NCBI GenBank assembly: GCA_016208165.1
Contig: JACQYL010000014.1
Location: forward strand, 27,352 to 91,351
Direction: 5' to 3'
DNA from: Deltaproteobacteria bacterium
GTDB taxonomy: Bacteria > Desulfobacterota > Desulfarculia > JACQYL01
Length of the DNA stretch: 64,000 nucleotides
Part shown: piece by piece, positions 1 through 8,293 of the stretch
How the letters are laid out: every line of letters begins with the position of its first letter
Position numbering within the stretch: position 1 is the first letter of the stretch
Program-made: the position numbers and the translations under genes
The notes under the pieces: generated by a model
Databases searched by the model: none
What the model was told of the DNA's origin: nothing
The model's input: only the letters and a program-made list of their open reading frames with translations

Positions 1-234
1 GACCGGGTGCGAGATTACAAAGCGGACGGCGCCATCCTGTGGAATCTGACAACGTGTCGGTTGATGGCGGTCATTCTGAATCCGCGGGATAAGACCACCT
101 TCGAAAAAGAACTTGGTATTCCGGCCCTCATGTTGGACGCAGACCAGGTGGATCCCCGGCGTTTCGCTCACGCGCAAATCATCAGCCGCATCGACGCTTT
201 CATGGAAATGCTCGAACAGAGGAAGTACGGATGA
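1..234 (+). CDS. 2-hydroxyacyl-CoA dehydratase / benzoyl-CoA reductase family subunit, C-terminal end (partial)
   Basis: The reading frame is open from the first base of the window, so the 5' part lies outside it; the GTG at 7 is an internal codon, not a start. The visible 77 residues contain a DGAILWNLTTCRLM segment and a LGIPALMLDADQVDPRRF segment, followed by a helix ending in MEMLEQRK. This is the C-terminal pattern of the HgdB/BcrB/BcrC family, whose subunits bind an iron-sulfur cluster and reduce or dehydrate CoA thioesters in the cytoplasm of anaerobes. Which CoA ester is used cannot be told from this tail. The gene is followed directly by a long hairpin, so it is probably the last in its operon. 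Confidence 0.8.
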   Translation, partial: DRVRDYKADGAILWNLTTCRLMAVILNPRDKTTFEKELGIPALMLDADQVDPRRFAHAQIISRIDAFMEMLEQRKYG

Positions 235-251
235 CCGTCCCTCGCGGAATA

Positions 252-299
252 GGTACACGTAAGAACGGCCGCCTTTCAGCGGCCGTTCTTACGTGTACC
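252..299 (+). terminator. Perfect 21-bp inverted repeat, probable transcription-terminating hairpin
   Basis: Arms at 252-272 and 279-299 are perfectly complementary over 21 bp, with a 6-nt loop (ctttca). The hairpin begins 17 nt after the dehydratase stop codon, where a terminator would be expected. There is no run of T after either arm, so it is not a classical intrinsic terminator; it may act in both directions or protect the mRNA 3' end. Confidence 0.55.
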
Positions 300-524
300 G
301 GAGGTTGCGAGGACAAGCAGTGAGACTTCACGGTGTTGACTAGCAAGACCCTCTCTTCACCCATCGGACGCCTGCTCCGGAGAATCGGGCGACTCCCCTG
401 GACCCGAGAGAGAAGCGAGGAAAAGACGAACCTTCACTCAGTCCGGGACACGTCCAACAAACACTCGTCGGACGGCCCGGTCGTGACGTTTAACCTTCTT
501 GCTCCCAACCTTCGGATTGCGCGG

Positions 525-782
525 CTACTCCTCCTCTTGTGCGTAAGCTTTACCTCCCGAAACCTCACCGAGCGTTTCCAAGTTCAATATCTTGAACGAC
601 ACTTTCATCCTGACACGATAGACAACCCGGTTGTTATCCTCCAGTTTCAGATCCATCCTGGTCACTTCCGCCACCCTCAAATCCTGCAGCGTCTTTGCAG
701 CAGTCTGAATCGCCTCTTTAGCCGCATCTTCCCACGAAGCGTAACTCGAACCAACCAATTCAATCACCTTGTACGTCGCCAT
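525..782 (-). CDS. Dodecin family flavin-binding protein
   Basis: An 85-residue protein whose first ~68 residues match dodecins: MATYKVIELVGSS start, SWEDAAKEAIQTAAKTL helix, then LRVAEVTRMDLKLED and YRVRMKVSFKI strands. Dodecins form hollow 12-mers in the cytoplasm that bind flavin dimers (bacterial forms use FMN, FAD or riboflavin), and are thought to store flavin or protect against it. Usual length is about 65-75 residues; this one has an extra acidic C-terminal tail of some 17 residues (about 69-85), which is unusual. A strong GGAAGGAG ribosome binding site precedes the ATG. It stands alone, with no recognisable partner gene. Confidence 0.92.
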   Translation of the reverse strand: MATYKVIELVGSSYASWEDAAKEAIQTAAKTLQDLRVAEVTRMDLKLEDNNRVVYRVRMKVSFKILNLETLGEVSGGKAYAQEEE

Positions 783-1103
783 GGCTGATCTCCTTCCGGC
801 AAAAGGTTATCGTTTCACTTCCTGAGAACTACAAGAGACCCGTTCCAGGGTTTCGAGAAAAGGAAAACACTTCGCGTTTTCCGGCCACATACAACCGTCT
901 GGAGAAGAGTCACCACCGCGAAGAATCAAGCCCGGGTCTCGGTATCAGTTATGAATCGCTGCCGTTGCCACCTCAATTGGCGTCAAGAAACCGTCCAATC
1001 CAATGGTCCAATGGTCTCGCGAGTCCTGCGCCGGAAATGTGACACCCTGCTTGTTCCGTACTGCTGTTTCGTATCTGGATGGTCCAATTTGCGCAGAATG
1101 AAA

Positions 1104-1134
1104 GGGAGCGGCGATCGATTGATTCACAAAGGAG
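1104..1134 (+). repeat. Leader-like repeat, copy A
   Basis: Thirty-one nucleotides beginning gggagcggcgatcga and ending in attcacaaaggag. It matches 26 of 31 positions of the sequence at 1839-1869, which sits directly in front of the beta-helix protein start. Copy A is followed by an ATG at 1141 that opens a frame of only 35 codons. Confidence 0.5.
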
Positions 1135-1670
1135 AAGGAGATGAGAACAGGAACGTACGAACTTCACAGGTACCCGATGCCGAGTCTGCATCACGGCGAT
1201 GATGCTTCTAGCTTCCGAGTCGACTACTCTTATAATTACACAAGATGACCCTTTTAGGCAAGTACAGTTTGAAAGGAGTGCTTGAGGCGAGTAAGCTTTT
1301 GAACCCGTTCGAATGGGAATCCGCAGCCTGCCGGGTAACCCTGCATCCATGCAAAATAGTAGGGTCAGGAAGAAATATCGGACGATGTCCGTCAGTACGT
1401 TTCAGCCATTCGGAAAAGGGAATCATCATACGTTCGGATCCTGAGTGCAGGATCTCGATGAAAACACTACCGGCTTCTCAAGAGGAGGCGTCCGTCATGA
1501 CAAAGAAAAGGGGGAGGGCTTGAAGCATCTTGTTAAATTCCGGGGGTCCGATTTGCTCCCTTCTTCGATATTTCAGCATCACTCCAATGTAGCGCCAGGT
1601 TTTTCCTTGTCCTGCCGACCGGATATCTGGGTTTACGACTGATTCCGGAGCGTGAAGCGGGGTAATGGGC

Positions 1671-1699
1671 TTTTCAAACGCGATTTTTTGTATTATAAT
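1671..1699 (+). promoter_or_regulatory. Sigma-70-type promoter candidate for the beta-helix gene
   Basis: A perfect TATAAT (1694-1699) lies 17 nt after TTTTCA (1671-1676). Transcription from here would give a leader of about 170 nt before the GTG start at 1878. The -35 box is only a partial match. Confidence 0.45.
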
Positions 1700-1838
1700 G
1701 CTAAACATTGTATTCATACGGCCGATATATATTTCAGGCCTTCTTGACGCAACGAAGCATCCGGACTAAATTTTGGGTATACAAGAATGCATTTATGAGT
1801 GCGGCGTGTGCGTTCCGCGCTCGGGCGGTCGTTTCCGC

Positions 1839-1869
1839 GGGAGCGGGAATCGAGTAATTCACAGAGGAG
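1839..1869 (+). repeat. Leader-like repeat, copy B, containing the ribosome binding site
   Basis: Thirty-one nucleotides matching copy A (1104-1134) at 26 positions. Its GAGGAG end (1864-1869) is placed correctly to serve the GTG start at 1878, which supports that start over longer alternatives. Confidence 0.5.
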
Positions 1870-1877
1870 TAGTTTCA

Positions 1878-3878
1878 GTGATCAGCAAATACGCCATCGT
1901 TGCCGTTTTGATCTTTCTAGCCTTATTGGTCGGTTATCCCATGTCGGCTGCCGCAAACCCCACCCTCGAGCTGTACGGTACGTTCCACTCCATGGGCGTC
2001 ATCGTCCAACTGGACGTGGGAAGCGACCCGAACCGGAGTGCGGTAGCGTCCCTGCAATACCGCCCTTCCGGCGGCAGCTACAAGCAAGGCTTTCCTTTGT
2101 CCAGAGTGGCGGACGCCCGCTTTGTGGGAAGTATTTTCCGGCTGGACTCAGGTGTCGGGTACGATGTGCGCGTCACCCTCACCGACCCCGAAGGCGGCAT
2201 ACTGAACGGCGTTGTGCTGAATTCCTCCTCCGTCACCCGGGCCGAAATATCCCTGCCCGCTCCCACCCGATCGCTCTATGCGGCTCCGGACGGTACGGGA
2301 GTGGATTGCACATCGGCTTCTCCGTGCGATTTAGCTCAGGCCGTTTCGCAAGCGGGCCCGGGGGAAGAAGTGGTCCTTCGCGGGGGGGTGTACTACACCG
2401 GAAGCATTTGGTTTCCGCGGTCGGGCACTGCTCAGGCTCCCATCGTAGTGCGTAATTATCAGGGGGAAAGCCCTGTAATCGACGGGTCGGACCCACAAGT
2501 CTTCCAATGGACCCCTTTCGGCGGCGGAATATATAAAACCACGGTTAACGCGGTCAGTCCGAATACCGTGTCTGCAAATGGAATTCGTCTCTATCCCTAC
2601 GAGTCCCTCGCCGATCTCCAGAATTTGATTTGGGGAATTCCCGGGTTGTACGCCAACGGCGCCGAGCTCTATGTACGTCTGGATAACGACGCGGATCCGA
2701 ACAACGCCGATATGTCCGTCTCCCGATACGCGCTGGGCTTTGATGTGGAGAGGGATTACATTACGGTACAAGGCTTGACCTTTCGCTATTTCGGCGCCCT
2801 CGGAGTTCGAGGTACAGCCGTGTCCATCTACAATGCTAGCTATGTACTCGTAGAAAACTGTATATTCTTCATGAATCACGTTTCCCTGGCCATGAGGAAC
2901 AACTGCGGGAACAACGTCATCCAGTACAACGAATTCTATGACACCGTGGCCGGCTGGCCCTGGGATTCGACCAAAGCCGGCGAAGCGGCGCGGATCGGTC
3001 TTCTTGCCTTTTCGAGTCCCCTGAACGGCCGCGGCAATGTTGTGCGGTACAACCTCTTTCACGACGCAGTTGACGGCCTTTCGGTGAGTCCGGCGGAATC
3101 CACCAGCATCAGCAACGAAACCGACATTTATGAAAACCTCATTTACTCGATGGTGGACGATGGAATAGAATCCGATGGGCAGGCGAGCAACATTCGTGTC
3201 TGGGAAAACGAAATCCACGATGTGCTTACGGGCATCTCACTGGCCCCGGCCAAAACAGGCCCGGCGTACGCCATCCGGAACCTGATTTACCGCACGGGCA
3301 GGGGAAACAATCCCGACTGGAACGGGAGTTCGTTCAAGTTCGGCACATACGATCATTCCGGGCATATCTACTTGTTTCACAACACCAGTGACACGGATCC
3401 GCTCCTTCAGCAAAAGTACGGCTTCCACATAGCCACTCCGGGAACCTGGGATCTCGTTTTCGCCCGTAACAACTCGTGGTCCGCCAGCAGCTATGCGCTT
3501 CGAAACACCAATCAAGATCAACCCATAGACCTGGATTACAACCACTATCGGACCTATTTTGGGGGCTATTTGGCGACCTGGGGGACAAACAGCTACTCTT
3601 CTCTGTCCGCTCTTTCAACAGCCACCGGCCACGAGGCCCACGGCGTCGAGGGGGATCCCCGTTTTGTCGGCTCGGCCAACGGCGACTACAGTCTGAAACC
3701 CGACAGCCCTCTGATCGATAAAGGTCTCCTGATTCCCGGCATAAACGACTCTTTTCTCAATCGAGGACCGGACATGGGCGCGTTTGAATTTTCCGGAAAC
3801 CCGACCGACCCTGGAACGGATGATAATAGAATCAAAGCAATAGCGACACTGCTCATCGGTCTTCTGTTAAACGAATAA
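1878..3878 (+). CDS. Secreted right-handed parallel beta-helix protein (pectate-lyase-like fold)
   Basis: A 666-residue exported protein. Residues 1-26 form a signal peptide (hydrophobic AIVAVLIFLALLVGY, then SAAA before cleavage). Residues about 140-175 show the LYAAPDGTG...ASPCDLAQAV...VVLRGGVYY pattern found at the entrance of pectate-lyase/chondroitinase-like beta-helices. The rest, to about residue 640, consists of repeated short strands with N/D-rich turns. The last residues are hydrophobic (IKAIATLLIGLLL). GTG at 1878 is chosen for its GAGGAG site and signal peptide. It converges on a glycan-synthesis locus, so a polysaccharide lyase, epimerase or glycan-binding role is inferred; no catalytic residues could be assigned. 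Confidence 0.78.
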   Translation: MISKYAIVAVLIFLALLVGYPMSAAANPTLELYGTFHSMGVIVQLDVGSDPNRSAVASLQYRPSGGSYKQGFPLSRVADARFVGSIFRLDSGVGYDVRVTLTDPEGGILNGVVLNSSSVTRAEISLPAPTRSLYAAPDGTGVDCTSASPCDLAQAVSQAGPGEEVVLRGGVYYTGSIWFPRSGTAQAPIVVRNYQGESPVIDGSDPQVFQWTPFGGGIYKTTVNAVSPNTVSANGIRLYPYESLADLQNLIWGIPGLYANGAELYVRLDNDADPNNADMSVSRYALGFDVERDYITVQGLTFRYFGALGVRGTAVSIYNASYVLVENCIFFMNHVSLAMRNNCGNNVIQYNEFYDTVAGWPWDSTKAGEAARIGLLAFSSPLNGRGNVVRYNLFHDAVDGLSVSPAESTSISNETDIYENLIYSMVDDGIESDGQASNIRVWENEIHDVLTGISLAPAKTGPAYAIRNLIYRTGRGNNPDWNGSSFKFGTYDHSGHIYLFHNTSDTDPLLQQKYGFHIATPGTWDLVFARNNSWSASSYALRNTNQDQPIDLDYNHYRTYFGGYLATWGTNSYSSLSALSTATGHEAHGVEGDPRFVGSANGDYSLKPDSPLIDKGLLIPGINDSFLNRGPDMGAFEFSGNPTDPGTDDNRIKAIATLLIGLLLNE

Positions 3879-3904
3879 ATAGGTGAAACCATGCAAGCAT
3901 ATGA

Positions 3905-6049
3905 TCATCGATTCTGACTGGTCGGGCAAGTGATCAAGAACATAATTTCCGGCAAAACGTCGTTCCTGGTATCAAGCTCGAATTTTTCTCTCAGAAATTT
4001 AAATATTACGATTCCTTCTCGGTCGTATATCAAACGAAACCAAGTCGGTTTTTTTTGAAATTTTCCAACATCAAAGACCGGGGACACTGCGTTCTTATAC
4101 CTTTTGAAGTATTGTTCTTCAGTATATGCATTGAAGGAGTTGTTGATAAAAACATACTCACAGTCGGCGTTTCGCAAGAGCGAAGCCGTCCCCCGGATAC
4201 CCAACTCGGAACCCAGAGCCTCCATGCTCCGACTACCCTTGATCTGATTCCTGGGAAACTTCTCGTTTCTCCACACTTCGAGCACCGGATTCGCCAGTAA
4301 AACAGGAAACATCTCCGCAGTAATAGGATCGGTGACAAATGTGGCCTCGGGGCGGATCTGATTCTTGATGAATTCCATTGCACGGAGAAGCGCCGGATGG
4401 TTATAACGGAACGGGCCCGTCGGCAGGCCGGTGACTCGCTGCAGGAAAGGTTGAGCCTTGTATCCCCAATCGTACGGCATCAGAAGCAATATCCGATACA
4501 GAAACACAGGCAGCCCGGTCAGCAAGACAAGAGTCAGGATCCCCATGGCCTTCATCTTCGCTTTGGCGTCCTTGGGATTCGCTTGCCATCTCTCCATGAA
4601 GAACGTCACGGTCACTGCCACAACGGCTATATAGGGCAGGGTAAAAATCAAGCGCTCGACGCCGTCGGAAGTGAACACGGGCAACATAACGGATACCAAG
4701 ATCGGATTGAACAACACGGCTAAGGGAAAAACGGTGTTGGAGATGAGAAATATAGCTGCACTTCCGCTCAACCGGCGCCTGTTCATGGCAATCATCGGCA
4801 GGAAGGCGACGGATAACAAACCCCAGAGACCTGAAAAGAGCACGGGGCCGGAGAAGGGATTGACTACATAGCCCCGTCCTAGGGCATCCACAAGTCCACG
4901 GAAACGGCTCTGCGTGTTGTAAAACCCCATATGATCCAAAATTGGAAGCCTCACCCATAACACATCAATTCCATACGCCATTAATGTTCCTATGAACAAT
5001 ATGATTACCGTAAGTATCGCGCCATACCTTAACCCTTTTGTTGATTTCTTGCTGAATATTATTACACATCCAATAAATGACAAGGCACTTAAGGCTGTCA
5101 TCAGGGAAAAAGCTCCGTGGAATAATACTGTGATGGATGACATTGTAACTGGAATGATCAACCTTCTTCTGCTACCGTTATTGAAGAAGTCGAGCACCAA
5201 TGCTATCGAGATAAAGTAGAGGCTCCACGCCATGAACCAGGAATAGTTCGAGTGTATAAAATTGAACCAAAACCCTCCAAAATGACATAGAAACAACAAC
5301 ATCCCTATCATTACGAACGTTCTATTGTCCCAGATACGTTTCAGAAAAAAATAAAAAGAACAGGCAAACACATATCCTAAGATGCTTGCCAGTATCTTAT
5401 AGCTAACCACTGGAACAGTGCCTGTAACATCCAACAAGAACGGTTGTATCACCATTCGGTAGAGGCGAGTTCTTCCCAAAAGCGTTATGAAATCAGTATC
5501 CAGGTCGACGCCGAATGCCTCGCTTTGTTGCCACTCGACGATTTGAGGAAGATATACCAGGCTGTCGGAAGTAAGGAGTAAAGCGTTTTCATTGAACAAT
5601 AGAATGACGCAAAGCAGCACGACGCAAGATAAAGGGCCTGATGGGATCTCGTCCATCTGGAACCAGCGACGAAGCGATCTCCGAGTCTTGCCTGGAGAAA
5701 CAGTGAGGAGCAGCACCACAAGGATGATGGCTGATAGGAGGTAAGCGCTGGAAAAATAATGCACCGGAAACCGAACCAGGCCCCGAACAAAGAAAAAAAG
5801 GGCGTTAAACGTGATCCCGCAACCAAACGCCGTAGCCGTCTTCTCCAGCAGGTCGCCCTTGCCCTGAAATACCCAGGCGCTGAAGCAAATACCCGGCAAT
5901 AGAATGAAAAACAGGAAAGCAGTCAGTACTCGCACGTAATCCAGCGAAAAGCGGTACAACCCCGCACTCAACAGAAACAAGCCCAGCGTAACCGCCCAAA
6001 TTCGGATAGAATGGTGAAACCCAATAATCTGCGAGCATCTAATGTTCAT
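3905..6049 (-). CDS. Large multispanning membrane protein of the glycan locus, possible GT-C-type glycosyltransferase
   Basis: A 714-residue protein that I do not recognise firmly. It has roughly a dozen hydrophobic segments between residues 15 and 530, then a hydrophilic C-terminal domain of about 170 residues. A loop after the fourth to fifth segment reads LLTSDSLVYLPQIVEW, resembling the first extracytoplasmic loop with acidic residues seen in GT-C enzymes that use lipid-linked sugars. It is the last gene of the minus-strand polysaccharide cluster, 250 bp after the 4,6-dehydratase gene. A role in adding a sugar on the outer face of the inner membrane is inference; a polymerase or transporter is possible. 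Confidence 0.55.
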   Translation of the reverse strand: MNIRCSQIIGFHHSIRIWAVTLGLFLLSAGLYRFSLDYVRVLTAFLFFILLPGICFSAWVFQGKGDLLEKTATAFGCGITFNALFFFVRGLVRFPVHYFSSAYLLSAIILVVLLLTVSPGKTRRSLRRWFQMDEIPSGPLSCVVLLCVILLFNENALLLTSDSLVYLPQIVEWQQSEAFGVDLDTDFITLLGRTRLYRMVIQPFLLDVTGTVPVVSYKILASILGYVFACSFYFFLKRIWDNRTFVMIGMLLFLCHFGGFWFNFIHSNYSWFMAWSLYFISIALVLDFFNNGSRRRLIIPVTMSSITVLFHGAFSLMTALSALSFIGCVIIFSKKSTKGLRYGAILTVIILFIGTLMAYGIDVLWVRLPILDHMGFYNTQSRFRGLVDALGRGYVVNPFSGPVLFSGLWGLLSVAFLPMIAMNRRRLSGSAAIFLISNTVFPLAVLFNPILVSVMLPVFTSDGVERLIFTLPYIAVVAVTVTFFMERWQANPKDAKAKMKAMGILTLVLLTGLPVFLYRILLLMPYDWGYKAQPFLQRVTGLPTGPFRYNHPALLRAMEFIKNQIRPEATFVTDPITAEMFPVLLANPVLEVWRNEKFPRNQIKGSRSMEALGSELGIRGTASLLRNADCEYVFINNSFNAYTEEQYFKRYKNAVSPVFDVGKFQKKPTWFRLIYDREGIVIFKFLREKFELDTRNDVLPEIMFLITCPTSQNR

Positions 6050-6299
6050 ATGAGATCAAAGAAAGCGGAAAGGGGTAAGCGCGCCGATGGGCTTTCGTCT
6101 TAACAGATTGGCGCCGAACACCGGTAAACGGAACTCCGCAAACACGGCCTGCAGATCATCAAGACATGTTGGAATGCGTACCGCATTCAACTTCACGTCA
6201 TAACCTTAAAAAATGACGGTATACCAAGCGCTTGGAAACGTAACACCCACTCAGAGCCGATAGACGGACGCCGGCGTCATTCATATCCAACGCCCGCTT

Positions 6300-8225
6300 T
6301 CAGATAGGATCATCCCGTGTCGCCGGCGTCCCTTCTCCTCCCGGCGAGTAGCTCGGAACCAACTTCTTTAGCAGGGCCAGCACTTCCTCGTCTTCTCCCC
6401 GTTCCGCAACGGCAATGAGTTCCTCTATAACTTCCACAAAATCAGCGGGAGGCTCGGGACTGCATGCCACGAAAATTTTGGAATCGACCCGGTAGGTGCT
6501 CTCTTCTTCCTCGGTCATCAGTTGTTCGTACAGCTTTTCCCCGGGCCGTAGCCCGGTGAATGCAATGGGCACGTCTTTTTCGGGTACAAACCCTGCCATC
6601 GTAATCATATGGCGAGCCAGGTCCAGGATGCGAATCTGCTCGCCCATGTCCAAAATGCATAGTTCCCCGAAATCCCGGTACGCCGCTTGCAACACTAAGC
6701 CTACGGCTTCCCCGATGGTCATGAAATACCGCCTCACTTCCGGATCCGTGACGGTTACAGGGCCGCCGGCTGCGATCTGTTGGCGAAAGAGAGGAACCAC
6801 GGAACCGGCTGAACCCAACACGTTGCCAAAGCGCACGACCGAGAATTTCGTGTCGGAATGCTTGCCTATGGTGCGAACCACCATTTCGCCGATCCGCTTG
6901 GTGGCGCCCATCACACTGGATGGTTTCACGGCCTTGTCCGTAGAGATAAAAACAAATCGTTGGGCTCCATACTCGTGCGCCATCCGGGCCACGTTATACG
7001 TTCCCAGTACATTGTTGGTCACCGCCTCGTCTGGGGCCGCTTCCATGAGTGGGACATGTTTATGAGCCGCGGCGTGAAACACATCTTGAGGTCGGAATTC
7101 CGAGAATAATCTTTCGACCCGACGAAGGCCCCGAACGTCTGCAACGGACGTCACGATGCGGGAGCTTGGAAACTCCCCCTGAAAGGAGCGTGATCTCAAA
7201 TACAGCTCGTTTTCATTCGTATCCAGCATGAAAAGCGTTTTGACGCGGTTTTTGAGAAGCTGCCTGCAGATCTCGCCTCCGATGGATCCTCCCGCGCCCG
7301 TAACCATAACGCACCTGCCTTCAATCGCCTCACCGATACTGCTTTCTTTAAGATCTACCTCCTGACGCGGAAGCAAATCCTCCGGCGACAGATCCGTCAG
7401 TGCAGGCCGGGATGAATGATCTTGGAGGTAGACATATGACACCGGGAGAATCTTGAAACGAAGTTTCAGTTCCGAGCACGTAGCCAGGATCTCTCGGATC
7501 CGCTTGGCCGGAACTCGCGGCATGGCAATCAGGATCGTACCCACTTCGTGACGTTTTACGATGGCAGGCAGATCAGCTATCAGGCCGAGCACCGGCCTTC
7601 CGCTCAAATACGTGCCCTGCTTCCTTCGATCGTCGTCCACGAATCCGACGACTTTATAGTAATGGGCGTCAGAGCGCAGCAGGTCACGCAGAAGTTGCTC
7701 CCCCGTGGCGCCGGCGCCGACAATTAAAGTTCGCTCGAGACTGCTGTTCCGAGCCAAGGCCTGCTCGACTCGGTACATTTTCGCCAGCCGGGGCGAAAAA
7801 CGTATGGCTCCCATGAGTGTGGTGGTGATGAAAAATTCCATCACGAGCACGGAACGGGGAGGACCGGAAGCGAAAGAAGTGAGTTCGATGCGAAGAAAAT
7901 AGAGGCATATCATGAAAATGCCCGAACCCAACAGGCCGGCCACACCGATCCGTATGGCGTCGTAGAGGCCTGACAGCTTGAAGGACCATCGATGCAGATT
8001 GAACATGAAATTAGCCGACAATCTCGACGCCACCAACAACACTGCCAGCTGAGGGATTAATGACGCGAATCGCAAGGGGACCTGCGCCTCAAATCGAAGC
8101 TGATAGGCCATCCATAAACTGAACGCCGCGATCGCCGAGTCCAAAGTCAACATGGAAATGGTGCGCAATAACTGCGGACTGCTAACCCGCGCCCAGATCC
8201 GTTCTGTTTTTTTAGTGGTTTTCAA
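6300..8225 (-). CDS. Membrane-bound UDP-N-acetylglucosamine 4,6-dehydratase, PglF/WbpM/FlaA1-long family
   Basis: A 641-residue protein with four N-terminal membrane segments, a first Rossmann domain (TLIVGAGATGEQLL) and a second short-chain dehydrogenase domain (VMVTGAGGSIGGEI). The active-site region FISTDKAVKPSSVMGATKR has Met where ordinary SDRs have Tyr, as is typical of PglF-type enzymes. These convert UDP-GlcNAc to the 4-keto-6-deoxy sugar at the inner membrane. TTG at 8225 is preferred because an AGGA lies 9 nt upstream; a TTG at 8279 would add 18 residues. Aminotransferase, acetyltransferase and phosphoglycosyl transferase genes lie immediately upstream, which fits diacetylbacillosamine synthesis. 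Confidence 0.88.
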   Translation of the reverse strand: MKTTKKTERIWARVSSPQLLRTISMLTLDSAIAAFSLWMAYQLRFEAQVPLRFASLIPQLAVLLVASRLSANFMFNLHRWSFKLSGLYDAIRIGVAGLLGSGIFMICLYFLRIELTSFASGPPRSVLVMEFFITTTLMGAIRFSPRLAKMYRVEQALARNSSLERTLIVGAGATGEQLLRDLLRSDAHYYKVVGFVDDDRRKQGTYLSGRPVLGLIADLPAIVKRHEVGTILIAMPRVPAKRIREILATCSELKLRFKILPVSYVYLQDHSSRPALTDLSPEDLLPRQEVDLKESSIGEAIEGRCVMVTGAGGSIGGEICRQLLKNRVKTLFMLDTNENELYLRSRSFQGEFPSSRIVTSVADVRGLRRVERLFSEFRPQDVFHAAAHKHVPLMEAAPDEAVTNNVLGTYNVARMAHEYGAQRFVFISTDKAVKPSSVMGATKRIGEMVVRTIGKHSDTKFSVVRFGNVLGSAGSVVPLFRQQIAAGGPVTVTDPEVRRYFMTIGEAVGLVLQAAYRDFGELCILDMGEQIRILDLARHMITMAGFVPEKDVPIAFTGLRPGEKLYEQLMTEEEESTYRVDSKIFVACSPEPPADFVEVIEELIAVAERGEDEEVLALLKKLVPSYSPGGEGTPATRDDPI

Positions 8226-8293
8226 AGTGATGCAATCCTGACGAGCAAAGCATTCCCAATCGAGAATCGATGACCACAAACGCGGCCCACGTC

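Larger units (their letters stand above)
783..1877. other. Non-coding stretch upstream of the beta-helix gene
   Basis: About 1.1 kb with no convincing protein gene. It contains a 31-nt leader-like sequence at 1104-1134 that recurs in front of the beta-helix gene, a 35-codon reading frame at 1141-1248 preceded by an AGGAG-rich site, and a promoter-like sequence at 1671-1699. The remaining open frames are short and resemble no family I know. Confidence 0.5.

Noticed and set aside
333..788. Open frame of 151 codons opposite dodecin
   Set aside because: Dodecin on the minus strand is a clear family member with a strong ribosome binding site; this frame is its complement plus random extension.
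1245..1642. Overlapping open frames of 92 and 65 codons in the first non-coding stretch
   Set aside because: No ribosome binding site, no recognisable domain, and mutually overlapping; treated as chance.
1706..1877. Possible riboswitch (cyclic-di-GMP type) in the beta-helix gene leader
   Set aside because: I looked for the conserved GEMM-I core segments and did not find them; only the repeated leader sequence remains.
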